A stretch of 52,372 nt of DNA from Acetobacter pomorum (GCF_002738225.1 NZ_PEBQ01000164.1:1-52372), one strand, 5' to 3'. Shown: positions 8,156 through 17,083, numbered from the stretch's first letter. Notes: generated from the sequence alone by a model not told the origin. Translations and numbers: made by a program.

Positions 8156-8900
8156 TCATACCTTTTGCCTCGTAGAGGCCTGAAGTGTGTATCGAGTTCA
8201 TTTCAATGATTTTTATGGCCCCGGATACTCTTAACCTGCAAAAATCAATAACCATCGCATCTGGCCAACAAGGATAGTCTTTGAGCTTGGCTAAAAATGG
8301 TTTGATATCATGCGGGGAAATTTCCCCTCTTGCCTCTAAAGGCGTGTCTTTGTGAAAATACCTTGTGCATGCCAATAGAGGATTATCTGAATACGGCATT
8401 ACGAAGCAACGTGTCTCATCCTGAATGTCCATTACAGGAGAGGCAACACATAGTTCATCAAGCGACAGCTTATAAAGCAAATGTAGTGATGGCAGATCAC
8501 TCTTTTTGACCACCTGACCAGGAAAAACCTTACAGCCAGAGTTAGGCCTTAGAAACATCGGATCAGGTGCATATGGATGAACAGAGATGACACCGAAAGG
8601 TGCGATAAACGCATCTGGATTTAGGAGGTAATCATAACACTCGATTTTAGCCAATGCCTGCGACAAAAAGGCATAATTGAACTGGTATTCGCTGTCAGAG
8701 ATAAGCGGGTAAAGCCCCAGTTTCTCCAATCTATATCGCATGGCGATAGAGGTTTGAAAAATAAGTTTTCTCTTTCTTAACTCAGGAATTAGAGCCTTAA
8801 ACTCAAGACTATCAGGAGGGGTTCGGTCAAGACATACCGACAGGATATTGGTGTCGGGAATATCTGTCACGCAATGCTGCCAGAGCAAGGCAAAGTCCAT
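8127..8900 (-). CDS. ATP-grasp domain protein (DUF4343-like)
   Basis: 257 residues. The C-terminal two thirds show an ATP-grasp layout: FLRPNSGCKVFPGQVV near residue 140, a DETRCFV strand near 185, and a metal-binding end with VIDFCRL then IKIIEMNSIHTSGLY near 240, where Glu and Asn would bind Mg-ATP. ATP-grasp enzymes ligate a carboxylate to an amine or thiol; the substrate here is unknown. Start at 8900 with AGGAT upstream. The same-orientation gene at 8946-9539 lies 45 bases upstream, so the two may form an operon. Confidence 0.65.
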   Translation of the reverse strand: MDFALLWQHCVTDIPDTNILSVCLDRTPPDSLEFKALIPELRKRKLIFQTSIAMRYRLEKLGLYPLISDSEYQFNYAFLSQALAKIECYDYLLNPDAFIAPFGVISVHPYAPDPMFLRPNSGCKVFPGQVVKKSDLPSLHLLYKLSLDELCVASPVMDIQDETRCFVMPYSDNPLLACTRYFHKDTPLEARGEISPHDIKPFLAKLKDYPCWPDAMVIDFCRLRVSGAIKIIEMNSIHTSGLYEAKGMITELITRLE

Positions 8901-8945
8901 TTTCGTATCCTGAAAACCATTGTAGATTAAATAGTGTTATTCCGG

Positions 8946-9539
8946 TCAGTCATGCTTATGCTTCTTTTTCATCATCCGCCTTGCGGCCCATGATCTTTTC
9001 CGTCCTGCAAGGTCTCTCATTTCTCCCATTTCACTCGCCTTGATACTCAGCCCACTACCCTGTGCTGACCGTTGCACCCTTCTCTCTTTTGGCGTGGAAA
9101 AAGTCAGAGGATCGGGCAGTTCTACTTCTATCATTTCTGAATGTGCCGGCCATATTTTAAATGCTTCGCAAAGTATCCTTTGAGCGATCTTATTTGCCGA
9201 AAAATTATGGGCATATATCAATGAAAGAGATTCAGATTGTCGACAAGCCAATGGTGATTGGCCATCACATCCGACAAAACCGGCGCTATTTAATGACCAT
9301 ATCCCATATTTTTGTGCCTCTTCCGAGTGGGTAAGCTCTGGTGGGAAAATTAACATCGTTAGAAAGGGGGAATTGTATCCCTCAGGGTTGGTATCCAGAT
9401 CTTGGATATTAACACCCAGGACAAACTTAGGTCGAACAGGGTTCCTGTCTGTTTCTGCATTGTACCATGAAACAAAATCAGGATATTTTTCAGGTACAAG
9501 AAGACCATTCAACAAGTTAACCTTGACAAGTGCTCTCAT
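8946..9539 (-). CDS. Hypothetical protein, 197 aa
   Basis: 197 residues starting at the ATG at 9539, preceded by GGGGAAA. It has mixed alpha/beta character in the first 140 residues and a strongly basic C-terminus ending in a Lys/His-rich tail (MMKKKHKHD). No domain is recognised. It probably forms an operon with the downstream ATP-grasp gene (45-base gap); perhaps it is its substrate or partner, but this rests only on adjacency. Confidence 0.55.
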   Translation of the reverse strand: MRALVKVNLLNGLLVPEKYPDFVSWYNAETDRNPVRPKFVLGVNIQDLDTNPEGYNSPFLTMLIFPPELTHSEEAQKYGIWSLNSAGFVGCDGQSPLACRQSESLSLIYAHNFSANKIAQRILCEAFKIWPAHSEMIEVELPDPLTFSTPKERRVQRSAQGSGLSIKASEMGEMRDLAGRKRSWAARRMMKKKHKHD

Positions 9540-9588
9540 TTTTTAATTTCCCCAATAAGATTGGCCAGTTTTGTGACAGCAATAGATT

Positions 9589-9701
9589 GACTAGGCCTTT
9601 TCCTGCCTTAAAAAGCCAGATATACCTGTGTAAGAACTCCTGTAAGGTGGAATTTAACCTTACTGCTATCTTTTAAAACCACCCTTTCTGTTAGAAAGGG
9701 T
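9589..9701. promoter_or_regulatory. Divergent regulatory region with AGGCCT palindrome and hairpin
   Basis: Between the divergent genes starting at 9539 (minus) and 9735 (plus) there is an ACTAGGCCTTTT motif at 9590-9601 and a perfect 8-bp hairpin ACCCTTTC/GAAAGGGT at 9681-9701. The AGGCC motif recurs upstream of several other genes in the window. The hairpin could be a small terminator or an operator. Functions are inferred. Confidence 0.35.
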
Positions 9702-9734
9702 CATAAATTGGGCTTCTAAGAAAGAAATCACATC

Positions 9735-10202
9735 ATGTTCTCAATCCTTTCATCCCCACCTGATGCTGAGGAAATCACCAGGCTATATAACAAGGCTCTG
9801 CAAAAGCAAAAGGCGAATAATGATTCCACTATTGGTGAATCAATGATTTTATATGCCCCCCCTATTGTCGATCTCTGTCTGCTACCTATCGCTATTCCCA
9901 TGTCAATTGCAGAGAGTGTCATCACTGCGCCATTCAAAGCAATTGATGAATGGCTAAATGACAGCAATCCTGAGATCTACCAATACGCCAGTAAGAAAGA
10001 ATCAAATGCTTATGATCCAGAGAATTACGGCCCATGTAAGACATACGTTGAGAATGTCCGTGCTCAAGGAAGAAATCTGACAGTAGGAGAAATCGCCTCC
10101 TTGCAACGGTATAAATGGACAGTAGACCAATCTTCACAAGCCCTTAAAGCTGTCACTTCAGTTGCAAAAGAGGCGCTTGGCTCATTTTTTAGGAATACTT
10201 AA
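9735..10202 (+). CDS. Hypothetical protein with one or two hydrophobic segments
   Basis: 155 residues. Residues ~38-65 form a hydrophobic stretch (MILYAPPIVDLCLLPIAIPM and on) that could be one long or two short membrane helices. The N-terminus is charged and helical and the C-terminal third is Ser/Gln-rich. No family is recognised. It converges with the RES-domain gene, separated by about 70 bases. Confidence 0.5.
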   Translation: MFSILSSPPDAEEITRLYNKALQKQKANNDSTIGESMILYAPPIVDLCLLPIAIPMSIAESVITAPFKAIDEWLNDSNPEIYQYASKKESNAYDPENYGPCKTYVENVRAQGRNLTVGEIASLQRYKWTVDQSSQALKAVTSVAKEALGSFFRNT

Positions 10203-10271
10203 TCATCACTAATTTAGAGAGAAGCGGTTGTTCAGAGCAGAAAGCAGAAGCAAGTCACCTAGTAATTCAAT

Positions 10272-11666
10272 CTAGGGGTATTTAAGATTGATGATTGAGG
10301 TTATTTGCTCCACCATTTTGTTCTTTTCGGCATCATCGAGTTTCTCATATGCTGTTTTCATGGCGGGTATGGTTAAAATAGATGAAATTATATCACTAGC
10401 TTCTGAAGAAGGCGCTGTCATTGAATGAGCATTATTACTTATGTATTCACACTTGTGGGTAGAATACTCTATAGAATTTAATTTTATCAACTCAACATAT
10501 TTATAAGCTTCTTTTAATATTTCTTGATCGTCAATTAAAGTGGATCTTTTGACACTTCCTTCTATCTCATCTGTAGAAATAAAGAGAACAATATTATTAT
10601 AACTTTCACCGCCGTTCTGAACTGCACTACGATATCTAATTCCCCAAACGCTCAATTCCTGACAATCTCTAACGAGTTCAGCTAAAACCTGTGTCGGGAT
10701 ATACTCCAAATGTGTGCGATCATCACCTGTAACCGGACATGAAATATTCGATGAGAAATTATGTAGAAATTTTATAGCCTTTTGGTCATTTATTTCATTG
10801 TCAGAAAAAAAGCTGCCAACTTCTGGCAGATTAGTCAAATCCAGAATTCTTATTGGCTTTATGGTTTCAAATACACCTAAAGACCAACTATCTTGATTTG
10901 TGGCACGTACTTCTACAAGTGCTCCTTCTCTGGTTTCTGAGGCGTAAAAGCAAGGTATCCCTGGTGGGTTCATTCTATTTGATTGAAGGGAACGGTTGCA
11001 TGGTGGGGGACCCAATTCATTCACACTTGTATATTTCTCTCCATTTTTACTAATTCGCGACCGGTAGAATATCATTCCTACCGGGATATCCCTTACAAGT
11101 CTTTTCATATAAGGGATTAGAAGGTTAAATATTGCTTTCGGACTAAATAGTCGTGCTTTCTCTGCTAGATTTTGTGTGAATAATTTTGGAACTGCATCTA
11201 AATTAAATCTGCGATTATATTTTGTAAAGTTACAGAACATCCACCAATATAGGTCTAATTCTTTGTCTAGAGTTACTTTCCCGAAGTCAAGTGAAGCCCA
11301 TTTTTTATTTTCAAGAGGTATATCGCAAATTGCTCTCAATAACTTCCCATCACTATCTCTCGGAAGTTCTAATTTTAATATGTTTTTTAGGAGGTACGGA
11401 GATGTATAACGGCCATGGGGAAATGGAGCATTTTCAGGAGCGTTTGCCACATAATAAAAGCCAACATAATCGCAGCATGTAAAGCTTTTGTTTACATGTT
11501 CAGCAATAAACCTAAATATTTCGCTTTGTTTCGCAGATGGGTCTGAAGAAAGACTACAATAATTGCATTTTTTATTTGAATTTCTATAAGTTATAAATTT
11601 CTTTATATGTTCATCCCCGAAGCATCCCGAACATATATACAAATCATTATTTGTGTTACCATGCAT
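10272..11666 (-). CDS. RES-domain protein with zinc-finger N-terminal region
   Basis: 464 residues. The N-terminus has paired cysteines (CSGCFGDEHIKKFI ... KKCNYC), like the HEPN/RES N-terminal zinc domain. The RES domain begins near residue 200 with IFYRSRISKNGEKY and continues with NRMNPPGIPCFYASETREGALVEV; the Arg, Tyr and Glu expected for RES-type NAD-degrading activity are visible. RES toxins deplete NAD+ by phosphorolysis or hydrolysis and usually pair with an Xre antitoxin; none is adjacent here. The long N-terminal domain suggests a sensor-effector fusion used in defence. It lies just downstream of the Cascade operon, after a strong hairpin (11759-11784). The GC content is very low compared with its neighbours, which suggests separate acquisition. 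Confidence 0.75.
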   Translation of the reverse strand: MHGNTNNDLYICSGCFGDEHIKKFITYRNSNKKCNYCSLSSDPSAKQSEIFRFIAEHVNKSFTCCDYVGFYYVANAPENAPFPHGRYTSPYLLKNILKLELPRDSDGKLLRAICDIPLENKKWASLDFGKVTLDKELDLYWWMFCNFTKYNRRFNLDAVPKLFTQNLAEKARLFSPKAIFNLLIPYMKRLVRDIPVGMIFYRSRISKNGEKYTSVNELGPPPCNRSLQSNRMNPPGIPCFYASETREGALVEVRATNQDSWSLGVFETIKPIRILDLTNLPEVGSFFSDNEINDQKAIKFLHNFSSNISCPVTGDDRTHLEYIPTQVLAELVRDCQELSVWGIRYRSAVQNGGESYNNIVLFISTDEIEGSVKRSTLIDDQEILKEAYKYVELIKLNSIEYSTHKCEYISNNAHSMTAPSSEASDIISSILTIPAMKTAYEKLDDAEKNKMVEQITSIINLKYP

Positions 11667-11758
11667 TATTTAGAATCTCACTAGATTTGGAATTTATAGA
11701 ATACGAATCCTTTTTATATATCAGTAAAAATTAGTCAAATTTTAATCGTACTTTCATT

Positions 11759-11784
11759 GCCCCTCCCTAGGGAAAGGGAGGGGC
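11759..11784. terminator. Strong hairpin after the Cascade operon
   Basis: GCCCCTCCCT pairs with AGGGAGGGGC around a short AGGGA-type loop, 6 bases beyond the cas6e stop. No long T-run follows on the minus strand, so termination may be imperfect. A near-identical stem occurs at 45257-45287. Confidence 0.6.
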
Positions 11785-11789
11785 AAATG

Positions 11790-12476
11790 TCAGGAAGACG
11801 CCCTTAATAGCATGAGGCCGCAACCAAAGGATTTAGCCCGACCAAACCCAAAGATTATTTGATTCCAGAGTTTTTTAGGCTCCGTGACGACAAGCAATCC
11901 TGTCATATCAATAATCCCAAATTTCGGTGTGCATCTTGGTCCAACTGTAAATCTAGGCAAAACATCAATTTTATAATCCGTTACGGCATTCTGAATGATC
12001 TCAAAACCATGCTTTGCCCCTTGGCGTTTGATCCATTCAGTCCCTGCGGACTGAGCGACATCTCTTCTTCTCAATCCCCTCTCTTTCATGGGGTATGACA
12101 AAAGATCATAGGTCACGACGTCTAAACGTCTGCTTTTCCCTGTCTCCGCGTTTTCTAAGGATCTGGTTGCATTCGCACGCAACTTAAAAGCCAAACGATC
12201 CCCGCTTTTAAGGCAAGGAGCAAATTCTTTTATTACATGAGGCCTGAACAGATCATTCTGCATAGGCGGCCTATGCGAAAGGGCAATGAAACTGCCCTCT
12301 CCCTCCTCCCGCCATAGGAAGTCTCGCTCTTGCTCACTATTCCCCTCTTTCGCAAACACTGACCACATGATGTTGTGCTGGGCAGAGCGACGTTGCCCGC
12401 TATCAGGAGACCTCCAAAAGCCTGATAAAGCTTGAGCTGTAGGCGAGTTGGAAAACTGCAGGCGACTTAGAAACAT
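11790..12476 (-). CDS. cas6e: Cas6e (CasE), type I-E crRNA endonuclease
   Basis: 228 residues. Cas6e cuts the CRISPR precursor at the repeat hairpin and stays bound to the crRNA 3' end in Cascade. The N-terminus MFLSRLQFSN, a His at about position 34 in AQHNIMWSVF (the family's catalytic His region), and the C-terminal Gly-rich loop FGFGRAKSFGCGLMLLR are typical. Length is normal. It is the last gene of the operon; its ATG overlaps the cas5e stop (TAATG). It appears intact, which implies it processes crRNA even though no array is seen in this window. Confidence 0.88.
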   Translation of the reverse strand: MFLSRLQFSNSPTAQALSGFWRSPDSGQRRSAQHNIMWSVFAKEGNSEQERDFLWREEGEGSFIALSHRPPMQNDLFRPHVIKEFAPCLKSGDRLAFKLRANATRSLENAETGKSRRLDVVTYDLLSYPMKERGLRRRDVAQSAGTEWIKRQGAKHGFEIIQNAVTDYKIDVLPRFTVGPRCTPKFGIIDMTGLLVVTEPKKLWNQIIFGFGRAKSFGCGLMLLRASS

Positions 12477-13150
12477 TAAACTTGTCCCCCAGGTGCGATA
12501 TTAACAGCACGCATCCCAACTTCCCGTGTTTTGAAATGCCATCTTTTGCGATCAAAGGGTACATCTGTAATTATTTCCCCTTTCCCGCCCTCCTCAATCA
12601 GGACTTCAGCACGATCGTTGTTGCGCCAGACTGGCAGAGTAAGTTGAGACAGTGCTTCTTCTACAGTGTCCGCTTGAACGATCTTCGCTCCTAGGGGTGC
12701 GGCAAGGGGGCAAGATTTGCGACCAAGATAAAGGGTAAAATGCGGAGTATGCAGTGACTGGGCAATTTCCGGGAGATTTTCACCGCGTACCGCAATCCCA
12801 TACAGCGCATCTGTCCGATAATCCCGTATGGAGATTATCGAGTTGAGTTTGCCTTGCCCTTGCTTCAGGGCTTCTGGCCTTGAGTTGGGCTTTCGGGCGG
12901 CTGGCGTGGGAATAGTCTGTATCGTGTGAAAATCTCTCATTGCCGTGCCGACATCGAATATGGCGACATCAATCCGCAAGCTGTCCAGTCTGGAGAAATC
13001 ACCATTCCTTCGAATACCTAAAGCCGCGCCCATCAAGCCAACAATCAATGATCGGCCTGGCCACATGAGAGATCCTCTCCGCTCATGTCCTGCCATCTCC
13101 CCCATGGAGGAGATAGAGGCATTCAACGTGAATATCAGGAAGTTCTCCAT
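12476..13150 (-). CDS. cas5e: Cas5e (CasD), type I-E Cascade subunit
   Basis: 224 residues. Cas5e caps the 5' handle of the crRNA. The RAMP-fold start MENFLIFTLNASISSMGEMA and the conserved WPGRSLIVGLMGAALGI helix (usually PxKSxVxGLLGAALGI) are clear, followed by RDYRTDALYGIAV and the end motif DVPFDRKRWHFKTREV. The start codon shares one base with the cas7e stop and its stop with the cas6e start, so translation is coupled. No HNH or other nuclease insertion is seen, unlike the known Cas5-HNH variants. Confidence 0.88.
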   Translation of the reverse strand: MENFLIFTLNASISSMGEMAGHERRGSLMWPGRSLIVGLMGAALGIRRNGDFSRLDSLRIDVAIFDVGTAMRDFHTIQTIPTPAARKPNSRPEALKQGQGKLNSIISIRDYRTDALYGIAVRGENLPEIAQSLHTPHFTLYLGRKSCPLAAPLGAKIVQADTVEEALSQLTLPVWRNNDRAEVLIEEGGKGEIITDVPFDRKRWHFKTREVGMRAVNIAPGGQV

Positions 13151-14217
13151 TACGAGCCCCGAACGGCAGCACCAGCAAAAGCACTGATTTCGTCCAGACT
13201 GCCATGTTTACCGACTTCCAAAACGCAATCTTTTTCCCAAGACTGCCCGTAAGCCCGATCGATATCAGCACGAGTTTTTTCGAGCGCCTTTACAGATCTC
13301 TCCATGATATCGGTGCCATGGATTGCCTCAAAAAATGCACCAGAAAGATCACGTGGAGCCTGATTTCCATATTCAGCCAAAATAAAATGAGCTCTGGGAT
13401 GATGAGCAAAGGAATTCTGCTTCCCTTTTGGCGCGGAGATCGCCAAACCCTTCACGAGTGCCTCAATTCCTTTAACAGCAAGATCTTTATCGCCTGCGAG
13501 ATTTTCAACAAGAAGTTTAGAATCAACGCATACATATTGATAATAAACACCTGAGCCAAATTCTGCTTCACCAATATGGCCAGCGCCAGTATCGCCGAAT
13601 GAATTATTTAGGTCATCCATGGCGCTAAACCAGTCTTCCTGCGTCTGAGCACGGTGAGTGGTAAAAGCATGGGCAACCTGAACTGCGGCTTCACGATTAA
13701 AGCTAGAATCATCGGCAAGCATCCGGCCGAACATGGCAATATCGACTGCACCATCAGCTCGGCGCATCACACTTTTCTTCAGATCCTTTTCTTTTGGTAA
13801 TTCTTGGCCATTAGCAATTTTCTCGGCCAGATCCTGCGCCAGCTCCCATTCTTCGGGTGAAACAAACGCAAGTGTTGTAAGCACTTTGTCATCTTTTGAA
13901 CGAGGTGTACTTTCAAGCTTGCCAAATATTGAAGCGACCTGCTCCGCTGCTTTTCGAGCAGTTTCTTCTGGTACGCTAAGCTCCAAAAGATGGTTCATCA
14001 GCCTTTCAGAGATACGCTTTGTGCGCATACCAATATGGCCAGCCAAGTCCAAGGCAAAGAATGAACTTTCACGAAGTGCACGCTTGATGGACTGAGAGGA
14101 CATGCGCAGACGTGGGGATCCCCCTATGATTGCCTGTTTCGGGCGACCCTGATCATCGCGGTTAGGGTTGGACGGGCCAAAGCTTGTCAGAAGGTGGAAT
14201 TGAACAAATCGTGTCAT
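13150..14217 (-). CDS. cas7e: Cas7e (CasC), type I-E Cascade backbone subunit
   Basis: The open frame extends to 14313, but the ATG at 14217 gives the family start MTRFVQFHLLTSFGPSNPNR and follows a GGAGAAA; 355 residues, the usual length. The GRPKQAIIGGSPRLRMSSQS segment is the conserved crRNA-binding region. Six copies form the filament along the spacer in the E. coli complex. It lies 53 bases after cse2 and is coupled to cas5e. It appears intact. Confidence 0.9.
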   Translation of the reverse strand: MTRFVQFHLLTSFGPSNPNRDDQGRPKQAIIGGSPRLRMSSQSIKRALRESSFFALDLAGHIGMRTKRISERLMNHLLELSVPEETARKAAEQVASIFGKLESTPRSKDDKVLTTLAFVSPEEWELAQDLAEKIANGQELPKEKDLKKSVMRRADGAVDIAMFGRMLADDSSFNREAAVQVAHAFTTHRAQTQEDWFSAMDDLNNSFGDTGAGHIGEAEFGSGVYYQYVCVDSKLLVENLAGDKDLAVKGIEALVKGLAISAPKGKQNSFAHHPRAHFILAEYGNQAPRDLSGAFFEAIHGTDIMERSVKALEKTRADIDRAYGQSWEKDCVLEVGKHGSLDEISAFAGAAVRGS

Positions 14218-14269
14218 AGCTTTATTTCTCCGGGATGTAGGTTTTATGAGTATCTGGCGATGATCCAGT

Positions 14270-14758
14270 TCAGGAGCCGAAATAATCGAAGCACCAACGG
14301 GTCTTGACTGCATCGCCCCAATAAATCAGGTCGCCTGCCATGGATTCCACATTGCAGCGCTTGCCAGCCATATCAACGGCACGACGTAGGTAATCAACGA
14401 GTTCTTCGTCTTTGAATTCAGCACGGAGTATCTTATGAAAACGAAGAGGAGATAAAAGAGGCGGGTTGCCGCCGATTATCGTAGCCAGCGAACGGGAATC
14501 ATCCTCTCTGATACAGGAAAGGATTTGAGACAGGCGTATAAGAGATCGCGCATTATGCGGTTGAAATTCAAGATCAGAAGCCAACTTCTGAACTTCTGGT
14601 TGAGAAAGTATCGTGACCCCATCACCGCGCCTCAAACAAGCAGCCAGGGACCGCGCGCGAGATTTCGTGTCGCGGGGACGAATATTATGATCCCACCATC
14701 TAAACGCGATTTCTGCCTTAGTTTCTGTAAGGGGCTGAGTGGATTTTACTTCAGTCAT
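14270..14758 (-). CDS. cse2: Cse2 (CasB, Cas11e), Cascade small subunit
   Basis: The ATG at 14758 overlaps the end of cas8e by 8 bases and gives a 162-residue helical protein. FRWWDHNIRPRDTKSRARSL followed by AACLRRGDG is the conserved start of Cse2, and FHKILRAEFKDEELVDYLRR is typical of its C-terminal helices. Dimers of Cse2 bind the displaced DNA strand and stabilise the R-loop. The longer open frame to 14860 lies inside cas8e and is not a start. Confidence 0.82.
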   Translation of the reverse strand: MTEVKSTQPLTETKAEIAFRWWDHNIRPRDTKSRARSLAACLRRGDGVTILSQPEVQKLASDLEFQPHNARSLIRLSQILSCIREDDSRSLATIIGGNPPLLSPLRFHKILRAEFKDEELVDYLRRAVDMAGKRCNVESMAGDLIYWGDAVKTRWCFDYFGS

Positions 14759-16256
14759 TGGACATAACCTTCTTCGACTTTTTGGAGGCAGGAATGGGAA
14801 GGCCCAATGCGTTGAAAATTGCCTCTCCTTGCTTTCCATACCCGTAAAGAGCCATGCCAAGGAATTTTCTGGCGAGAACGATACCTTTGATAGTTTCCAC
14901 GTCTCTCAAAGCCATTCCTGGCAAGGCAATTTGATCGAACTGCTTTAATGCATGCTTCCTGAGCACTGTAAGCCAATGCAGGCTTATCTCCGTATCTGAC
15001 AATGACTTTCTTATCTCTTCGTCATTGCCTCTCATAGCCGAATAGATAAGGAAGAAATCTTTCTCCGTAGCTAGAAAGAATTCTTCTTTTTGAGCTGAAC
15101 GGTCTTCACCTGTGCCGATAACACTACGAAATGCAGATGTTAGGGCACCCGCTACGGATGAAGCTCCATCAATAAGGCATGTTAATACCTTAAGATCTTC
15201 TTTGCTGAGGTTAGATAGCCGCTGTTGCGAATAAATGTAATTTCGTGGTTTGGCATTATCCATAGACCAACCAGCAACAATAATTGACCCACCTCCTCCT
15301 CTTTCCCCTACCCATGTCCTTAAGGAAAGTGCGAGTTTAGACAAATCATCACTATCACGCTGGGCTATCGTTCCAAGCCAATTATGGTATCCATATTTCC
15401 CAGCCCCAGGATGCTTGGCACGCCAGTCATCTTTGGCATTCAGCTTGTAGTAAGGACTTAGGGGATGCTCCCATCCAACATAGTTGGTGCCATGAGTTTT
15501 TTGAATCACGCCGTTAATGCAGACACCATTTGAAACGAGGCGAATGCGGCGCGGCATACCAAAGAAGGCTTCAACGTTAAAGAGTTTACCCTTCGGTGGT
15601 GGCACAACGACACCGTCTTGAGAAGTTACCGTCTCACGCATCCAAGGTAATGCGTCAATGTCAGAGGGAGTGCCATATGGCGTGTTGGCCCAGACAAGAT
15701 CCCATAAACCAACCTCAGGGTTAACAATGGTTGTTAGGGGGCCTCCACCACGCATTGATGTACGATTTCCAGACCCCCCTGAAGCTGCGCTAGATTGTAA
15801 GGAATAAAGAGCCATAGCCGCTTCTGGGAGCGTCAAACGATCATATCGGTATCGCCTGACCATGACGTCAGCATTATTTTTGATTGTCTGAGCACCTGCA
15901 CTATCTAGGAAAAGTATGTCAGGTGAGAGCTGAACACCGTCAAGCTTACTTAAGTCTTGCAGAAACCTTGGGCCATCACCAAGAAGATTGAAGGCTTCTG
16001 AGTATTCCTCAAGTTTTTTGCGCAACCTGTCAGGATCTGCGGATTTCCTAGCTTTCCAATCCGAAAGGTTTTTAGGAGGATCAGCAAGATACACCAACCC
16101 GATGAGCAGTTCATAACAGGCTATATTGAGGTCAGTTCTAGGCCAATCAGGGCACACAACACCATCTTCGGCCATCTGCCATGGCGCGATAACTCGGTGA
16201 CTGCCGTCTGAGCATCGCACTGGTATCCATGGATCAGTTATCAGATTAAGGTTCAA
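14751..16256 (-). CDS. cas8e: Cas8e (Cse1, CasA), Cascade large subunit
   Basis: 501 residues, normal length. The start MNLNLITDPWIPVRCSDGSH is the hallmark of Cse1. The rest includes the PAM-sensing N-terminal domain and a helical C-terminal bundle. Cas8e recognises the PAM and recruits Cas3. The start codon is TTG (16254-16256) with AAGG upstream; no ATG fits the family start. It is the first gene of the operon, and no cas3 gene precedes it: the upstream 270 bases are noncoding. No HNH domain is visible in the C-terminus. Confidence 0.9.
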   Translation of the reverse strand: MNLNLITDPWIPVRCSDGSHRVIAPWQMAEDGVVCPDWPRTDLNIACYELLIGLVYLADPPKNLSDWKARKSADPDRLRKKLEEYSEAFNLLGDGPRFLQDLSKLDGVQLSPDILFLDSAGAQTIKNNADVMVRRYRYDRLTLPEAAMALYSLQSSAASGGSGNRTSMRGGGPLTTIVNPEVGLWDLVWANTPYGTPSDIDALPWMRETVTSQDGVVVPPPKGKLFNVEAFFGMPRRIRLVSNGVCINGVIQKTHGTNYVGWEHPLSPYYKLNAKDDWRAKHPGAGKYGYHNWLGTIAQRDSDDLSKLALSLRTWVGERGGGGSIIVAGWSMDNAKPRNYIYSQQRLSNLSKEDLKVLTCLIDGASSVAGALTSAFRSVIGTGEDRSAQKEEFFLATEKDFFLIYSAMRGNDEEIRKSLSDTEISLHWLTVLRKHALKQFDQIALPGMALRDVETIKGIVLARKFLGMALYGYGKQGEAIFNALGLPIPASKKSKKVMSND

Positions 16257-16527
16257 ACACTTTAGCCTTGATCATTCCACCCAATCCAAGAAAAATTGAG
16301 CGTGGTTTGCACTTTCTCTTTGTTATAATCGAGATCAATATATATATGGCCTTCGCGCGTCAATCCTAAGAAAGGTATAATAAGGCCTTTTTTAAGGTCA
16401 TAATTAGAGTTCGTAAAATGGCCTTATATTTTTTTTGACAAACCTTGAATTAAGTCAGGTTGTATAGTCTTACCATCTCCCCAAGACATCTATAGAATGA
16501 TGCAACTCAAAATTCAGATAGGATAAA
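16257..16527. promoter_or_regulatory. Divergent intergenic region upstream of Cascade
   Basis: 270 AT-rich bases between the cas8e start and the small plus-strand gene at 16528. It carries two AGGCC-type motifs (TAAGGCCTTT at 16381-16390, ATGGCCTTATATT at 16418-16430) resembling those upstream of other genes here, and a TTGACA at 16435-16440 with a TATAGT at 16463 at unusually long spacing. No CRISPR repeat or leader is present. Confidence 0.35.
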
Positions 16528-16791
16528 ATGAAAAAGACTAAAAATAGAGATATGGTCAAAATCGATAGGGACGAAGCTTTAGCCCTTCTGGATCTTGTTG
16601 ACGAAAGTATACGCTGGAGTAGTGTATCTATGATGGATTTGGATAGGTACGGTGCGGCATCAAATGCGATGTGGGCGTTAGTTAATATGATCGCAGGGAA
16701 ACAAGACGTTGCAAAGGACTTATCTAAGAAAGCTAAAAAACATTATGCCGTATATTGCAAAAAACACGAAAAGAAAGCCAAGAAATCTTAG
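16528..16791 (+). CDS. Small basic hypothetical protein, 87 aa
   Basis: 87 residues starting at an ATG preceded by AGGAT. It has a charged N-terminus, a helical middle (DEALALLDLVDESIRW) and a very Lys-rich C-terminal tail (KKHEKKAKKS), the kind of composition seen in nucleic-acid-binding or small regulatory proteins. No family is recognised. It is divergent from the Cascade operon, sharing the intergenic region at 16257-16527, so joint regulation is possible. Confidence 0.5.
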   Translation: MKKTKNRDMVKIDRDEALALLDLVDESIRWSSVSMMDLDRYGAASNAMWALVNMIAGKQDVAKDLSKKAKKHYAVYCKKHEKKAKKS

Positions 16792-17057
16792 TCACCAAGT
16801 TTCACACGACAAGAGCAAACAACCTTGATTAAGAACCAGAATTGCTCCTTGTGCTTCAAAAGATCACACACTTACATACGCCACCCGATCTAGAGTTGTC
16901 GCTTTTATCTCAATAGAAAATGTGACTTAAGGGCTTCATAATTTCATTAAAAAACATCTGCAATCTATTGTTTTTATGACTTTTTAGACATTCCTAGACA
17001 ATCTGAACAATGCGTGGCTTGGGAACTCAAACCCTTGATTGTCAGCGCAAAACAAAC
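16792..17057. other. Noncoding stretch
   Basis: About 265 AT-rich bases between two convergent genes. Inspected for CRISPR repeats, tRNA and IS ends; none are seen. Confidence 0.3.
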
Positions 17058-17083
17058 TCCAGCCCCATCCTCTAGGGGCTGGA
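17058..17083 (-). terminator. Terminator of the RNB gene
   Basis: TCCAGCCCC (17058-17066) pairs with GGGGCTGGA (17075-17083), 9 bp perfect with an 8-base loop. On the minus strand it is followed by a T-rich GTTTGTTTT. It lies 13 bases beyond the stop at 17096. Confidence 0.7.

Noticed and set aside
11605..11640. GTTCATCCCCGAAGCATCCCGAAC looked like a type I-E CRISPR repeat
   Set aside because: It is a single copy inside the coding sequence of the RES protein (CSGCFGDEHIKK) and has no spacers or further copies.
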